64,000 bases of DNA from Aeromonas aquatica. GTDB taxonomy: Bacteria > Pseudomonadota > Gammaproteobacteria > Enterobacterales > Aeromonadaceae. Shown in pieces: positions 50,554-59,813 of this stretch. The notes under the pieces are model-generated. The model made no database searches. It worked only from the letters and a program-made list of their open reading frames with translations, and had not been told where the DNA came from. The stretch lies in assembly GCF_000764655.1 (NCBI RefSeq), contig NZ_JRGL01000161.1:1-64000 (forward strand). Reading direction: 5' to 3'. The first letter of the stretch is position 1. Each line of letters begins with the position of its first letter. A program made the translations under genes and the position numbers.

Positions 50554-51873
50554 TTACTGGTAGGCCGTCACAGACTCACGACCAAGCAGTCGGTCATAGA
50601 TGGCGGCCAGCATCAGCCCCAGCAGGGAGGGCAGCAACCAGGCGAGGCCCTGCTCCGCCAGCGGTAGATGTAGGCTCCACTCGGGCAGCATGCCAGCCAG
50701 TGCCGAGCCCTTGATGCCGTCGATCATGCCAAACAGCAGGCTGATCTGCATGGTCGGGATAACGACGCGAGAGGCATTGTTCCACCAGCGCAGGGTGAAG
50801 CTCAGCAGCACCAGCACGATGCACGGGGGGTAGATGGCCGTCAGCACCGGGATGGAGAGCTGGATCAGGTGGCTCAGCCCCAGGTTGGAGACCAGGGTGG
50901 AGAAGCCCCCGAGCACAAACACCAGAGTGCGATACGAGAACGGCAGGTGGCGGGAGAAAAACTCCGCGCAGGCACAGGTCAGGCCAACCGCAGTGACCAT
51001 GCAGGCGATGAAGATAAGCAGGGCCAGGAAGGCGCTGCCCATGCCCCCGAAAGTGTGCTGCACATAGGCATGCAGGATCTCGGCGCCATTCTGGGCATTG
51101 GGCACCAGCTCACCACTGCTGGCACCCAGCTTGAACAGGCCCAGATAGACCAGGGTCAGGCCCACGCCGGCGATGAGACCGGCCAGTATGGTATAGCGGG
51201 TCAGCAATTTGGCGCTGTCGACGCCCCGCGAGCGGGCTGCGTTGACGATGACGATGCCGAACACCATGGCCCCCAGGGTATCCATGGTCAGGTAGCCGTT
51301 GACGAAACCGTTGGAGAGGGGGAGTTGCTGATAGGCCTCGGTGGCGGGGATGGTGCCACCTGCGGGCCAGAGCAGCGCGGCAAGGCCGAGCACCGACAAC
51401 GCCAGGATCTTCATCGGTGCCAGCACATGACCGACCGTGTCCAGCAGCCGTCCCGGATAGAGGGAGATGCCGATCACCAGGGAGAAGTAGACGACGCTGT
51501 AGATGAGCAACGGGGTCGCATCGCTGCCAAAGAAGGGGGCCAGACCCACTTCATAGGAGACGGTTGCGGTGCGTGGCGTGGCAAACAGCGGGCCGACGGC
51601 CAGGTAGCAGACGGTGGCCAGCAGCACACCGGCCCGCTTGCCGATGGGCAGGCTGAGGGCGTCTATGCCGCCGCCGACCCGCGCCAGCGCGATCACGGTC
51701 AAGACGGGTAGCCCGACCGCCGTCAGCAGGAAGCCCAGCGCGGCGGTCCAGACTTGTTCACCGGCCTGCAAACCGACCATGGGGGGGAAGATGATGTTGC
51801 CTGCGCCGACGAAGAGCGCAAAGGTCATAAATCCCAAGGCGACGATATCTTTGGGTGCTAATTGTTGTTTCAT
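50554..51873 (-). CDS. brnQ: branched-chain amino acid transporter BrnQ
   Basis: BrnQ imports leucine, isoleucine and valine with Na+ or H+. The 439-residue protein has the length of the E. coli one and starts with the family segment [23 protein letters not shown]; about 12 membrane helices follow. A longer frame reaches 51948 but adds non-family residues; ATG 51873 agrees with family length, though its ribosome site is weak. No leader peptide was found in the long upstream gap. Confidence 0.95.
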   Translation of the reverse strand: MKQQLAPKDIVALGFMTFALFVGAGNIIFPPMVGLQAGEQVWTAALGFLLTAVGLPVLTVIALARVGGGIDALSLPIGKRAGVLLATVCYLAVGPLFATPRTATVSYEVGLAPFFGSDATPLLIYSVVYFSLVIGISLYPGRLLDTVGHVLAPMKILALSVLGLAALLWPAGGTIPATEAYQQLPLSNGFVNGYLTMDTLGAMVFGIVIVNAARSRGVDSAKLLTRYTILAGLIAGVGLTLVYLGLFKLGASSGELVPNAQNGAEILHAYVQHTFGGMGSAFLALLIFIACMVTAVGLTCACAEFFSRHLPFSYRTLVFVLGGFSTLVSNLGLSHLIQLSIPVLTAIYPPCIVLVLLSFTLRWWNNASRVVIPTMQISLLFGMIDGIKGSALAGMLPEWSLHLPLAEQGLAWLLPSLLGLMLAAIYDRLLGRESVTAYQ

Positions 51874-52685
51874 TGGTGTGTCATACCTGTCTGAAAGTGC
51901 TGCTGCCGTCAAAAAAACTGTAGCAATCTGTGTCTGCGGAATAATCATCCTGAGAAATCAGGGGAAAATATTTATTGGTTTTATATCGCTCGCCGTGGCG
52001 GCGGGTGGCAAGTAAATCGATTATCGCGTGGCAAGGCAAGTGCCATGGATTAATCAAAAATATTCCACTGGGTAATAAATTAAACAAAGAGAATGATGCT
52101 GGTTTTTCATAAAACCTCAATCTTATAGACTGCCACAAGAGGGCCTCTTCTGGGGTGCTCTGCCTCGCTATTCAGCTGCTATGAAACCATCCTGCGGGAT
52201 TATCGTCTGAATCCTGCAGAGAGGGAGTACCCGCGGGAGTGAACAATCGGAGACATCTGGCAGCTTGCGTCAGCCTGCAGGCGAATCACGGTGGAAAGTC
52301 TGAGGGCAGATGTCTGCACAATCGGGAAGGACTGCGAGTCTTGGGGTGAAAAACCACTCAGGCTGTGGAGGCCGGAGACTCAGCACTGGCACGCCTTGGC
52401 GCTGGGTTGCTCTTGCCGATCACGGGCAAGTTGTCGCGGCGATGTGCGATCTGGCCACCAAGCGATCGGCAGATTTCAGGGACGCTCGCATTTTTATGGT
52501 TTTTTTTCCGGTACTGAGAAATGGGGTCAAACTGCCTATTCCTGGGGGAGATTTGGCTCTTGGGAGGCAGAAAATACGCCTCGGGTCGAGGCATTGCATG
52601 AGTCATTACCGGGGAGATGGTCGGGCACTTTACTTTTGACAATAACTGTATAAAAATACAGTTATAAATCATGGAGAGCTATCCT
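51874..52685. other. 812-base gap between brnQ and dinI
   Basis: The left part is the brnQ 5' region. The middle (52290-52640) contains ORFs on the + strand without recognisable features and a short CTTGCC/GGGCAAG hairpin near 52410. The right end has the dinI promoter with a LexA box. A small RNA or a gene remnant could be hidden in the middle, but nothing firm is visible. Confidence 0.4.
52636..52661 (+). promoter_or_regulatory. dinI promoter region with LexA box
   Basis: CTGTATAAAAATACAG (52646-52661) is a perfect CTGT-N8-ACAG LexA box; TTGACA (52636-52641) lies five bases upstream as a likely -35. GGAG at 52673-52676 is the ribosome site of the gene that follows. Confidence 0.9.
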
Positions 52686-52940
52686 ATGCGCCTGGAAATC
52701 ATCATCGACAAGAAACATCAGATCCCCACTTCAACCATGGAGGCGCTGCGGCAGGAGTTGCTCAAGCAATTGGGCGAGCCGTTCCCCGACTTGCATGTGC
52801 GGGTCGCGCCGGGCAGCGCCATGGCGCTGACGGTCAGCCGCGCCAGCAAGGAAGACAGGGAGCGGGCGGAGGCCATGGTGCAGGAGGTGTGGGAGAATTC
52901 CGACAGCTGGATGCCCGAGGCGGAAAACGCCGACGCCTGA
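52686..52940 (+). CDS. dinI: DinI-family SOS protein
   Basis: DinI binds RecA filaments and changes their co-protease action, affecting UmuD processing and SOS recovery. The 84-residue protein has the DinI layout: MRLEIIID strand, a helix (TMEALRQELLKQL), then LTVSRASKEDRERAEAMV and WENSDSWMPE, the conserved acidic C-terminal helix. ATG 52686 is chosen over 52671 by the ribosome site and family N-terminus. The LexA box confirms SOS control. Confidence 0.92.
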   Translation: MRLEIIIDKKHQIPTSTMEALRQELLKQLGEPFPDLHVRVAPGSAMALTVSRASKEDRERAEAMVQEVWENSDSWMPEAENADA

Positions 52941-53002
52941 ACGGGATAGTCGTGGTAGATGACAGTGTCTGCACAGGATGTGCGGTGCTACCCGGATCAA
53001 AC

Positions 53003-53028
53003 AAAACGCAGCCAGGGGCTGCGTTTTT
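53003..53028 (+). terminator. Rho-independent terminator after dinI
   Basis: AAACGCAGCC pairs with GGCTGCGTTT around a three-base loop, followed by six T in all. Confidence 0.88.
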
Positions 53029-53089
53029 TGTTGGTGGCGTGGTCGGTGTCAGTGGGTGAAGGAATGGCTCGGCAACGCCGCCGGCTCGT

Positions 53090-53902
53090 TCAGAGCCCGG
53101 CCCACTGTTTGAGACTGTCTTGTTGCACCCGCTGGTTGGCCTGGGCGATGTCGCCGTTGCTGCGCAGGGCCTTGATGGCGATGGGCAGGGCGGTGCGTAC
53201 CTCGTCGGCGCTCATGCCCGCATGCAGAGCCGGGTGATAGGCGAGCTTGAGCAGCACGTAATCGAGCCCGGTCGGGAAACGGTCGACGCTGTGGTCGTTG
53301 AAGATGGAGGGAAACACCTTGTCCGAGTCGTTGGGCAAGCCCATGATCTGGGTGAGCTCCTCCACCACGCAGTCCAGGAAGCGCCCCTTGTCACGGCTGT
53401 AATCCACCGGAATGATGACGGTGGCGCGGGTGATTTCATAGGCGGCATTGGTGGCAAAGTTGGCCAGGCAGATCCCCTCCTTGAGGGCGATCTTGACCGA
53501 GCCATCCTGGCCTATGGTGCGGCTGGCCCAGTGCGCCATCTGCTTGTGCCGGGTCATGATGAGGGTGAGATTGGGGTTGTCGTTGACGAGCCGGATCGGT
53601 TGGCCGGTGATCCTGGCCAGGTGCTGGCTCTGGATCCTGACCACCTCGGCCTGTAATGGCTTGTCGCCAAATTCGTTGATGAGTTTGAGGCGAATGGGGG
53701 TCTGCCAGCGCGAGAAACGCACATGCTGCTCGTGGCCGTATTCCCGCTTCATGGCGACCTCGAAGAAGCTCTGGATCAGGTAGTCATCGTTCTGCCAGCG
53801 CTCGGCTGAGAAGGCGGGCAGGGAGAGCAGCCACAGGCCCAGCATCCGGCAGATCCAGACGAGATGACCAGCTTGCCGCGCGGGGTGTCGCCATGGATTC
53901 AT
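53090..53902 (-). CDS. DUF2927 secreted protein, metallopeptidase-like
   Basis: The 270-residue protein has an N-terminal basic segment and a signal-type hydrophobic stretch (about 15-32, LVWICRMLGLWLLSLPAFSA), then a DUF2927 domain with CVVEELTQIMGLPNDSDKVFPSIF near 180-203. The EELTQ motif is where zincin-like members carry metal ligands, but a canonical HExxH is absent. AAGGAGG lies before ATG 53902. It follows the YgjP-like gene by 23 bases and shares its operon. Confidence 0.75.
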   Translation of the reverse strand: MNPWRHPARQAGHLVWICRMLGLWLLSLPAFSAERWQNDDYLIQSFFEVAMKREYGHEQHVRFSRWQTPIRLKLINEFGDKPLQAEVVRIQSQHLARITGQPIRLVNDNPNLTLIMTRHKQMAHWASRTIGQDGSVKIALKEGICLANFATNAAYEITRATVIIPVDYSRDKGRFLDCVVEELTQIMGLPNDSDKVFPSIFNDHSVDRFPTGLDYVLLKLAYHPALHAGMSADEVRTALPIAIKALRSNGDIAQANQRVQQDSLKQWAGL

Positions 53903-53925
53903 GTTGCCTCCTTGCAACCGGGGAC

Positions 53926-54429
53926 TCAGCCCCTGGTGCGCTCAAGGTCGCGCCAGGTGAGCCAGAGCCTGAGATCGAACTCCAGTTGATGATAGTCCGG
54001 TTCCATATGCTGGCAGAGCTGGTAGAAGGCCTTGTTGTGATCCTTCTCTTTGAGGTGGGCCAGCTCGTGCACCACGATCATTTTCAGGAAGGCGGGATGG
54101 GCCTCCTTGAACAGGGCGGCGATGCGGATCTCGTTCTTGGCCTTGAGTTTGTTGCCCTGCACCCGGCTGACATAGGTGTGCAGCCCGAGGGCATCCTTGA
54201 TCACGTTGATCTTGCCATCGAAGATCACCTTGGAAAGGGGGGAGGAGCTTTTGAGGTAGCGGTTCTTCAGCTCCATGGTATAGCTCAGCAGCGCCTTGTC
54301 ACTCTGGATGAGGTGCGTATCGGGGTAGCGTTTGGCCAGCATGTCGCCGAGCTTGCCAGCCGCGATCAACTGCTGTACCTGAGCCTTGAGCGGGTCTGGA
54401 TAGCCCCCCAGATAGGTCAGTTCCGCCAT
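53926..54429 (-). CDS. YgjP-like metal-dependent hydrolase (DUF45/M48-type)
   Basis: The 167-residue protein has a zincin core: H121-E122-x-x-H125 in VVHELAHLKEKDH, with H131 as the likely third ligand. YgjP/DUF45 proteins (WLM/SprT-like family) are predicted metallopeptidases of unknown substrate. It lacks a signal peptide. It precedes the DUF2927 gene in a two-gene operon. Confidence 0.85.
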   Translation of the reverse strand: MAELTYLGGYPDPLKAQVQQLIAAGKLGDMLAKRYPDTHLIQSDKALLSYTMELKNRYLKSSSPLSKVIFDGKINVIKDALGLHTYVSRVQGNKLKAKNEIRIAALFKEAHPAFLKMIVVHELAHLKEKDHNKAFYQLCQHMEPDYHQLEFDLRLWLTWRDLERTRG

Positions 54430-54521
54430 GATTTCTCAGCCTCCACACGAAAAAAGAGCGCCATTGTAGTCATGATGTGGCCGTTTGAACACCGCTGGCG
54501 TCTTCTCATAACCGACAAAAA

Positions 54522-54547
54522 GGCCGTCATCGTTGCCAATGACGGCC
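54522..54547 (-). terminator. hairpin after the glycosyltransferase gene
   Basis: GGCCGTCAT pairs with ATGACGGCC around an eight-base loop between the converging YgjP-like and glycosyltransferase transcription units' 3' ends. Confidence 0.65.
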
Positions 54548-54577
54548 CTCTCTTGCTTGTCAGTCGGGATGCGCGGT

Positions 54578-56221
54578 TCAGCGACGGCGATAGAGGCCGG
54601 GATCAACCTCCTCATAGCGCTCCGTCAGGTATTGATAGAAGGCGAGGCTGGAGGGGGAGCTCGGCTTTTTCAGCTCAGCCGCGATCCGCTCCGGCTTGGC
54701 GATGATGAACTTGGGGTTCTGGCGTTTGAGATCGGCCAGCACTCGCTCGCGCACGTCGTAGGGCGGGTTGACGTTGGCAAAGAACAGGTAGGCGGACGCC
54801 GGCTGGCGATCGGTCCACAGGTAGTATTGCGGCTGGATGCCATCGACCCAGATCTTGTCGGTCGGGCTGGTCTCGGCCTTGATCCTGTCGACCCGCACCT
54901 GGGCCGGCGGGTTGAACGGCCTGCCCTTGAGAGTGCCCTCCCAGGCATTGTTGAGCAGCAGGGCCAGCATGGCCAGCGAGGCGAGCCAGGGGGTGGCACT
55001 GCGCACATCCCAGGCGCGCCACAGGGGCACCAGGATCAGCACCGGCAGGGCCCACAGCAGGCTGTTGCCGAGCACTTCACGCACCCGTTCCAGCGACCAC
55101 TCCTTGGTGCTCCAGCCGTAGCCGAGCTGTTGGGCCAGCAGCCAGCTGGCCGTCAGCACCACCAGCGAGATGCAGAGCAGGCCGAGGGCATCGGTCTGCT
55201 GCTCGCTGCGATCCAGCAGGCAGGCGAGGGGCAGCAGGCCCAGTTGCAGATAGAGCACATCGTAGTGATCGAACACATGGCCGGAGACCGAGTTGGCGAC
55301 CAGGGTAAACAGCACCCCGAGCAGGGTGGCGCACAGAACGGGCAGGTGCCACTCCTGCCGCCTGGTCAGCATCAGCACGATGAAGGCGGGCAGCAGCATG
55401 ATGAGGCCGGTGCGCAGCAGGCCGACGGCGCCCACCTCGGGAGAGAAGCCGTTACCGTAGCTGCCCTCGAAGAAGATGCCGAAGGCGTAATACTGGAACT
55501 CGGCCAGCAGACCATGGTGCTGGAAGTAGGCAAACAGCGGGCCGCCGACCAGCGCCAACCCCAGCAGGCTGGAGAGGAGCAGGCCAAAGGCGCAGCGCCA
55601 CTGCTCGCGCAGGCACCAGTGGCAGAACAGCACCAGATACCAGGCGCCCCAGAAGGCGCCGTTGTTGGTGCGCATCCAGGCGACGATGGCGAAGGTGACG
55701 GCCGCCACCAGTGCCGGTCCCCAGCTGAAGCGCTTGTCCAGCAGCAGGGTGATGAAGGCCCACTGGGCGATGAGGGCCAGATAGAAGGTCCAGTCCTCGG
55801 TCATGTTGCCGTAGTAATAGCGGGTGCCATAGAGCGCCAGCAGTGCCAGCATGCTGCCGAGCCGCGCCCGCAGGGAGAGGCCGAGCTGGGCAAAGGCTTG
55901 CCAGCTGGCGAGCAGCCCCAGCCAGCACAGTACCCACTCCAGCAGCCAGATCCCGAAGAAGCCACCCATCCCATAGCCGAGCGCATCGAGGGCGAAGATC
56001 ATCGGGCCCTTGATGTCGATCATGTCCCGATAGAGCACGCCCCCCTCGCTCCACATCTTGCCCATGACCGCGAACAGCGAGGCATCGAAGCCCGGTGCCA
56101 TGCCATGAAACAGCGGGTTGCGCAGGCAAAACAGCAGTGCCATCAGGGCGGTGAGCAGGACAACCAGTGGTTTGAGCCCCGGATTGTGGCGTTGTGGGGT
56201 AAAACGGATGCTGTTATTCAT
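54578..56221 (-). CDS. GT-C (GT39/ArnT-like) membrane glycosyltransferase
   Basis: The 547-residue protein has about 11 membrane helices and an acidic first periplasmic loop (GFDASLFAVMGKMW, then YRDMIDIKGPM), the place where GT-C enzymes keep their catalytic acid. The C-terminal soluble part (about 440-547) includes KIWVDGIQPQYYLWTD. It likely transfers a sugar from a polyprenyl-phosphate donor to a cell-surface glycan or lipid. The acceptor is unknown. Its upstream DNA holds the 109-bp tandem repeat. Confidence 0.8.
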   Translation of the reverse strand: MNNSIRFTPQRHNPGLKPLVVLLTALMALLFCLRNPLFHGMAPGFDASLFAVMGKMWSEGGVLYRDMIDIKGPMIFALDALGYGMGGFFGIWLLEWVLCWLGLLASWQAFAQLGLSLRARLGSMLALLALYGTRYYYGNMTEDWTFYLALIAQWAFITLLLDKRFSWGPALVAAVTFAIVAWMRTNNGAFWGAWYLVLFCHWCLREQWRCAFGLLLSSLLGLALVGGPLFAYFQHHGLLAEFQYYAFGIFFEGSYGNGFSPEVGAVGLLRTGLIMLLPAFIVLMLTRRQEWHLPVLCATLLGVLFTLVANSVSGHVFDHYDVLYLQLGLLPLACLLDRSEQQTDALGLLCISLVVLTASWLLAQQLGYGWSTKEWSLERVREVLGNSLLWALPVLILVPLWRAWDVRSATPWLASLAMLALLLNNAWEGTLKGRPFNPPAQVRVDRIKAETSPTDKIWVDGIQPQYYLWTDRQPASAYLFFANVNPPYDVRERVLADLKRQNPKFIIAKPERIAAELKKPSSPSSLAFYQYLTERYEEVDPGLYRRR

Positions 56222-56246
56222 GGATGACCTGTGGCTGCGGGAGAAA

Positions 56247-56525
56247 CGAAAAGCGGGCCTATCTTGCCGAGGCTAGCAGTTCTATGCAATGGGTGAAGGG
56301 AAGGTGCTTGAAATAATTCGTAAAAGTGTCGTTTTAGCATCTGTGGCGCGCGAGGCGAAAAGCGGGTCTAAGCGTTGCCGAGGCTAGCAGCTCTATGCAA
56401 TGGGGTGGGGGGATGTGCTTGAAATAATTTATAAAAGTATCGTTTTCAGTCCTTCACGGGGAGACGAAAAGCGGGGCCCAGTGTTGCCGAGGCGCTCATT
56501 TCCTATGCATTTTGATAGTTAAAAA
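56247..56525. repeat. 109-bp tandem repeat, about two and a half copies
   Basis: Copies start at 56247, 56356 and 56465 with CGAAAAGCGGG. Each has TTGCCGAGGC, then CTATGCA, and the first two also GTGCTTGAAATAATT and AAAAGTRTCGTTTT. The third copy is cut short after CTATGCA. The minus strand of copy one reads TTGCAT-N17-CAAGAT, a possible promoter for the glycosyltransferase. Confidence 0.88.
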
Positions 56526-56652
56526 TATCGATACACTTAAATTAATATAACTTTATGCTGACAATTGCATGTATATGCTCCTCATTTTGCTAATGAATCG
56601 CAGTATGGTGGACTTTTTGACTGCCATTGTGGCTGGTGTCGTCTCGTGGGAT

Positions 56653-56684
56653 AAGGCCCTTCCCCCGCAAGGGGAAAGGGCCTT
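56653..56684 (-). terminator. terminator hairpin after the UshA-like gene
   Basis: AAGGCCCTTCCCC pairs with GGGGAAAGGGCCTT (one mismatch) around a short loop downstream of the nucleotidase stop on the minus strand. Confidence 0.8.
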
Positions 56685-56713
56685 CGCTGATACCAGTCAC
56701 CACGGGCAAGGGC

Positions 56714-58360
56714 CTAGCCCTGATATTCCACCAGCGCCGGCAGAGGCGCGAGTTCGGGCAGATAGCGGGCCCAGCGGATAAAGGCATCCGCCAGGGTGAT
56801 GCCAAGCTCCTGATTATGCTGGGTCAGGGTGCGGGCCAGGGCTGTGTAGCCTTCCTTGCCGGAGGCGGTGTAGGCGCTGGAGACCCCCCGATAGATGGCA
56901 TCCGGCTCGACCGCTTGCCACAGCCCCGGGCTCGCCTCCCATTCGAGACGGGTGATCCTGCGTCCCTTGGGCTTGTCCGCCTGATAGCAGAAGCGCACCC
57001 CGGCGGTGTAGGGGAAGCTGCCGCTGCCATTGCCGACCACGCCGTTGTTGGTGGCGTTGTCGATGGCCCCCTCCAGCGCCTCGGCGAGCTCATGGCCGTG
57101 CACCCGATAGAGGGTGAGCGGGATGGCAAAGGGCAGCAGGCGGCCGGCGATGTCCGCCTCGCTCAAGGGGCCTGGCTCCAGGGAGCAGCGCACGCCCCCG
57201 GCGTTATGCAGGGCGAAATCCACCTGGCCGACCTGCTCGCGGGCGCCGGTCAGCATGGCCTGGGCCACCAGGGGCGCCACCTGGCTGCCGGCGGGCAGGG
57301 CCGCATCGGGCAGGCGCTGGTGGTGCAGTGGCCCGGCGAGCCGGGTCACGATACGCCGGGTCATGGTCTCGAGTTCGGGCCGGTAGCGTTTGGCCAGATG
57401 TTGCTCAAGCGCGGGTGCGGGCTCGCAGAAGTGCAGCCCGGCCGGTGGCTCTGAGGCGAAGGGCCAGGGCTGCCAGGGCAGCCATTCGAGTTGGCCGGCG
57501 CTGCGTTGCACCCGGCCATTGTCGTCAAACTCCAGCTCGCAGACCCCGAGGCAGAGCGCGCTGTGGGCGGCATGCAGGATGGCGACCCCCTCGACCATCA
57601 GCGGGTAGCTGCCCTCGCTGACGAGCCCGAGCGGAGCCAAGTCCCCCAGCTGACTGTGGGTGTGACCGCCGACGATGAGGCTGAGCTCGGGGAAGCGCGC
57701 GGCCAGGCGTTTGTCCTGCTCGAGCCCGAGATGGCTCAGCAGCATGATGTGGTGGATGCCCTCGGCCTTGATCTCACTGAGGGCGGCGGTGAGGGTCTGC
57801 TCGATGCCGTGAAAGTGGGTGTGGGCATCCGGGCTCGCGATGGCCGCCATCTGCGGCAAGGTGATGCCGAGCAGGGCGAAGGGCACGCCGTCGATGAGGC
57901 GTTTGTGCCAGGGGCGGCTGGCGTCGTGCAGCATGGGCAGGCCGCGCAGTCGCAGCGGGGCGTCGGCAGGCTCCTGGCTGTTGTCGAGGTTGGCGGCCAG
58001 CACCGGGAACGCGAGTTGGCGCAGAAACTCCACCAGGGGACCGTTGCCGAGATCGAACTCGTGATTGCCGATCACCATGGCATCGGGTCGCAGCAGGCCG
58101 AGCAAGTCGGCGTTGGCCCGTCCCTTGAAGCGGTTGAAATAGAGCGAGCCCTGGAAGGTGTCGCCGCCGTGCAGCAGCAGGCAGCATTGACCTGCGGCCG
58201 CGGCGTGCTGGCGCAAGGCGGTCAGCCGGGAAAGGATGCGGGCATAGCCGCCACACTGGGTGCGCCACTCGGACTCGCCTGTGGGGAGGAAGCGCATGGG
58301 CGCGCCATCGAAGTGGGAGTGGCAGTCACTGAAGTGGGCAAGTTGAACCGTAATACTCAT
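56714..58360 (-). CDS. UshA-like 5'-nucleotidase/metallophosphatase without signal peptide
   Basis: The 548-residue protein has the N-terminal calcineurin-like domain (FSDCHSHF, LLHGGDTFQGS, MVIGNHEFDLG, LLSHLG, VGGHTHSQ) and the C-terminal 5'-nucleotidase domain from about 345 (HNAGGVRCSL). E. coli UshA is periplasmic; here the catalytic DxH motif begins about ten residues from ATG 58360, so no signal peptide exists and the enzyme should be cytoplasmic. AAGGAGG supports the start. Substrates may be nucleotides or UDP-sugars. Confidence 0.9.
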   Translation of the reverse strand: MSITVQLAHFSDCHSHFDGAPMRFLPTGESEWRTQCGGYARILSRLTALRQHAAAAGQCCLLLHGGDTFQGSLYFNRFKGRANADLLGLLRPDAMVIGNHEFDLGNGPLVEFLRQLAFPVLAANLDNSQEPADAPLRLRGLPMLHDASRPWHKRLIDGVPFALLGITLPQMAAIASPDAHTHFHGIEQTLTAALSEIKAEGIHHIMLLSHLGLEQDKRLAARFPELSLIVGGHTHSQLGDLAPLGLVSEGSYPLMVEGVAILHAAHSALCLGVCELEFDDNGRVQRSAGQLEWLPWQPWPFASEPPAGLHFCEPAPALEQHLAKRYRPELETMTRRIVTRLAGPLHHQRLPDAALPAGSQVAPLVAQAMLTGAREQVGQVDFALHNAGGVRCSLEPGPLSEADIAGRLLPFAIPLTLYRVHGHELAEALEGAIDNATNNGVVGNGSGSFPYTAGVRFCYQADKPKGRRITRLEWEASPGLWQAVEPDAIYRGVSSAYTASGKEGYTALARTLTQHNQELGITLADAFIRWARYLPELAPLPALVEYQG

Positions 58361-58460
58361 CTCGGTCCTCCTTAGAGACAAAAGAGGACCGAGTCTACTC
58401 CAATCACGGGGAGAGATACCAGCCCGGCGGGGACCGGGCGGGTGGCAGATCAGGCGCGAC

Positions 58461-59813
58461 TCAGGCAGGCACCAGGATCTGGGTGGCGAGGATCACCACC
58501 ACCAGGCCGACCGCGACCGGTACCGAGGTGCGCTTGACCACTTCGAACGGCGACAGGTTGCCCATGCCCGCACAGGCGACCACCACCCCGGATACCGGCG
58601 AAATAGTGCGGCCCAGGTTGGAGGCCTGCAGCATGGGGATGACCAGGTAGGCGGGGTTGACGCCGAGGCTGGTGGCCAGATGGGGGATCAGCTCCACGAA
58701 GGCATAGAAGGGCGCATTGCCCGAGCCCGTGGTGAAGGCCGCCAATGTGGTGATGACCACCAGCACCAGCATGATGACGACGCCGCCGGTGCCGAAGCTC
58801 TGGGCGAGATCCAGCAGATTGGCGATGAAGCCGAGCCCCATCAGCCCCTGGGCGAAGACCCCGGCACCCACCAGCAGCATGACCACGCCGGCGAAGGCGT
58901 CGGCCATGCTGCGCCAGCACACCTGCAGGCCATCCAGCAGCTCTTTACCGTTGCGCTTGCGCACCAGCTCCAGCAGGGCGGCCAGCACCAGGCAGATGAC
59001 GATGATGGTGACGATGTCGAGCTTGGGCCCGACTTTGCCGTCAAACAGCAGCACGCCGATGATGGGGGTGAACGGCAGTATGGCGTAGAGCGCCGGCGCA
59101 TCGGTGATGAGATCGCTCGGGGCGACCGGGGCGTTGTGCTCGCCGGACTTCTGGTCCAGATAGCGCTGCCAGAAGAAATGGGTCACCGCCATGGCGGCGA
59201 TGGCTGCCAGCGAGATGGGCAGGGTCAGCTTGAAGGCAAACTCGATGAGCTCCATGTTGGCCGCTTGCGCCGCCATCACCACGTCTCCCGAGGTGGGGGC
59301 CAGTATGATGGCCGCAGGGGAGGCGCACACCGCCGCCGCCGCGCCGCGGGAGATCCCCATGTTGACCATCAGCGGGAACAGGGTCGCCATCAAGAGCACG
59401 CCGAGACCGGTGGCGGAACTCACCGCCAGCGACATGGCGCAGGCCACCAGATAGGCGGCGACCAGCAGGATGTAGGGGGACTTGATGATACCGAGGGGCT
59501 TGCTGGCGAGCTTGACCAAGATGGTGTTGGCGCCGATGTGGCTCATGTAGCCGGCGAAGCCGCACAGCACCATGATCAGCATGCCAAGACCACCGCCACG
59601 GTCGACCAGCAGGAAGCGCACGTACTCGAACACGTCGGTGGCCACGTGGCCGGTGGAGGCGACGCTGGCGGGCAACACGGCCTTGCCCATCAGGGCGGTG
59701 ATCGCCAGCAGCAGCAAGCCGCCGCTGAGCAGCACCCCGGTGGCCGAGTAGCCCTTGAAGATGTAGCGACCCACGGCCAGGGTGACCAGGGTGCCAATAA
59801 GGAGTTCCATCAT
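58461..59813 (-). CDS. dcuC: anaerobic C4-dicarboxylate transporter DcuC
   Basis: DcuC exports succinate during fumarate respiration or fermentation. The 450-residue protein matches family length and has the N-terminal VGRYIFKGYSATGVLLSGG-type start and the SNLGRTISPVSGVVVACAGM motif near 400, with about 12 helices. AGGA at 59829-59832 on the minus strand precedes the ATG at 59813. No FNR site could be named with confidence upstream. Confidence 0.95.
   Translation of the reverse strand: MMELLIGTLVTLAVGRYIFKGYSATGVLLSGGLLLLAITALMGKAVLPASVASTGHVATDVFEYVRFLLVDRGGGLGMLIMVLCGFAGYMSHIGANTILVKLASKPLGIIKSPYILLVAAYLVACAMSLAVSSATGLGVLLMATLFPLMVNMGISRGAAAAVCASPAAIILAPTSGDVVMAAQAANMELIEFAFKLTLPISLAAIAAMAVTHFFWQRYLDQKSGEHNAPVAPSDLITDAPALYAILPFTPIIGVLLFDGKVGPKLDIVTIIVICLVLAALLELVRKRNGKELLDGLQVCWRSMADAFAGVVMLLVGAGVFAQGLMGLGFIANLLDLAQSFGTGGVVIMLVLVVITTLAAFTTGSGNAPFYAFVELIPHLATSLGVNPAYLVIPMLQASNLGRTISPVSGVVVACAGMGNLSPFEVVKRTSVPVAVGLVVVILATQILVPA

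Larger units (their letters stand above)
56222..56713. other. 492-base region with 109-bp repeats
   Basis: Most of this gap is three tandem repeat copies (56247 to about 56525), followed by an AT-rich stretch and a terminator hairpin near the nucleotidase gene end. No gene is visible. Confidence 0.6.

Noticed and set aside
52291-52653. 120- and 109-codon ORFs upstream of dinI
   Set aside because: They overlap each other in different frames, have unusual Trp/Ser/Arg-rich composition and no clear ribosome site; they run into the dinI promoter.
54533-56227. 564-codon + strand ORF
   Set aside because: It is Gln/Gly/His-rich and antisense to the membrane glycosyltransferase, whose helices are clear.
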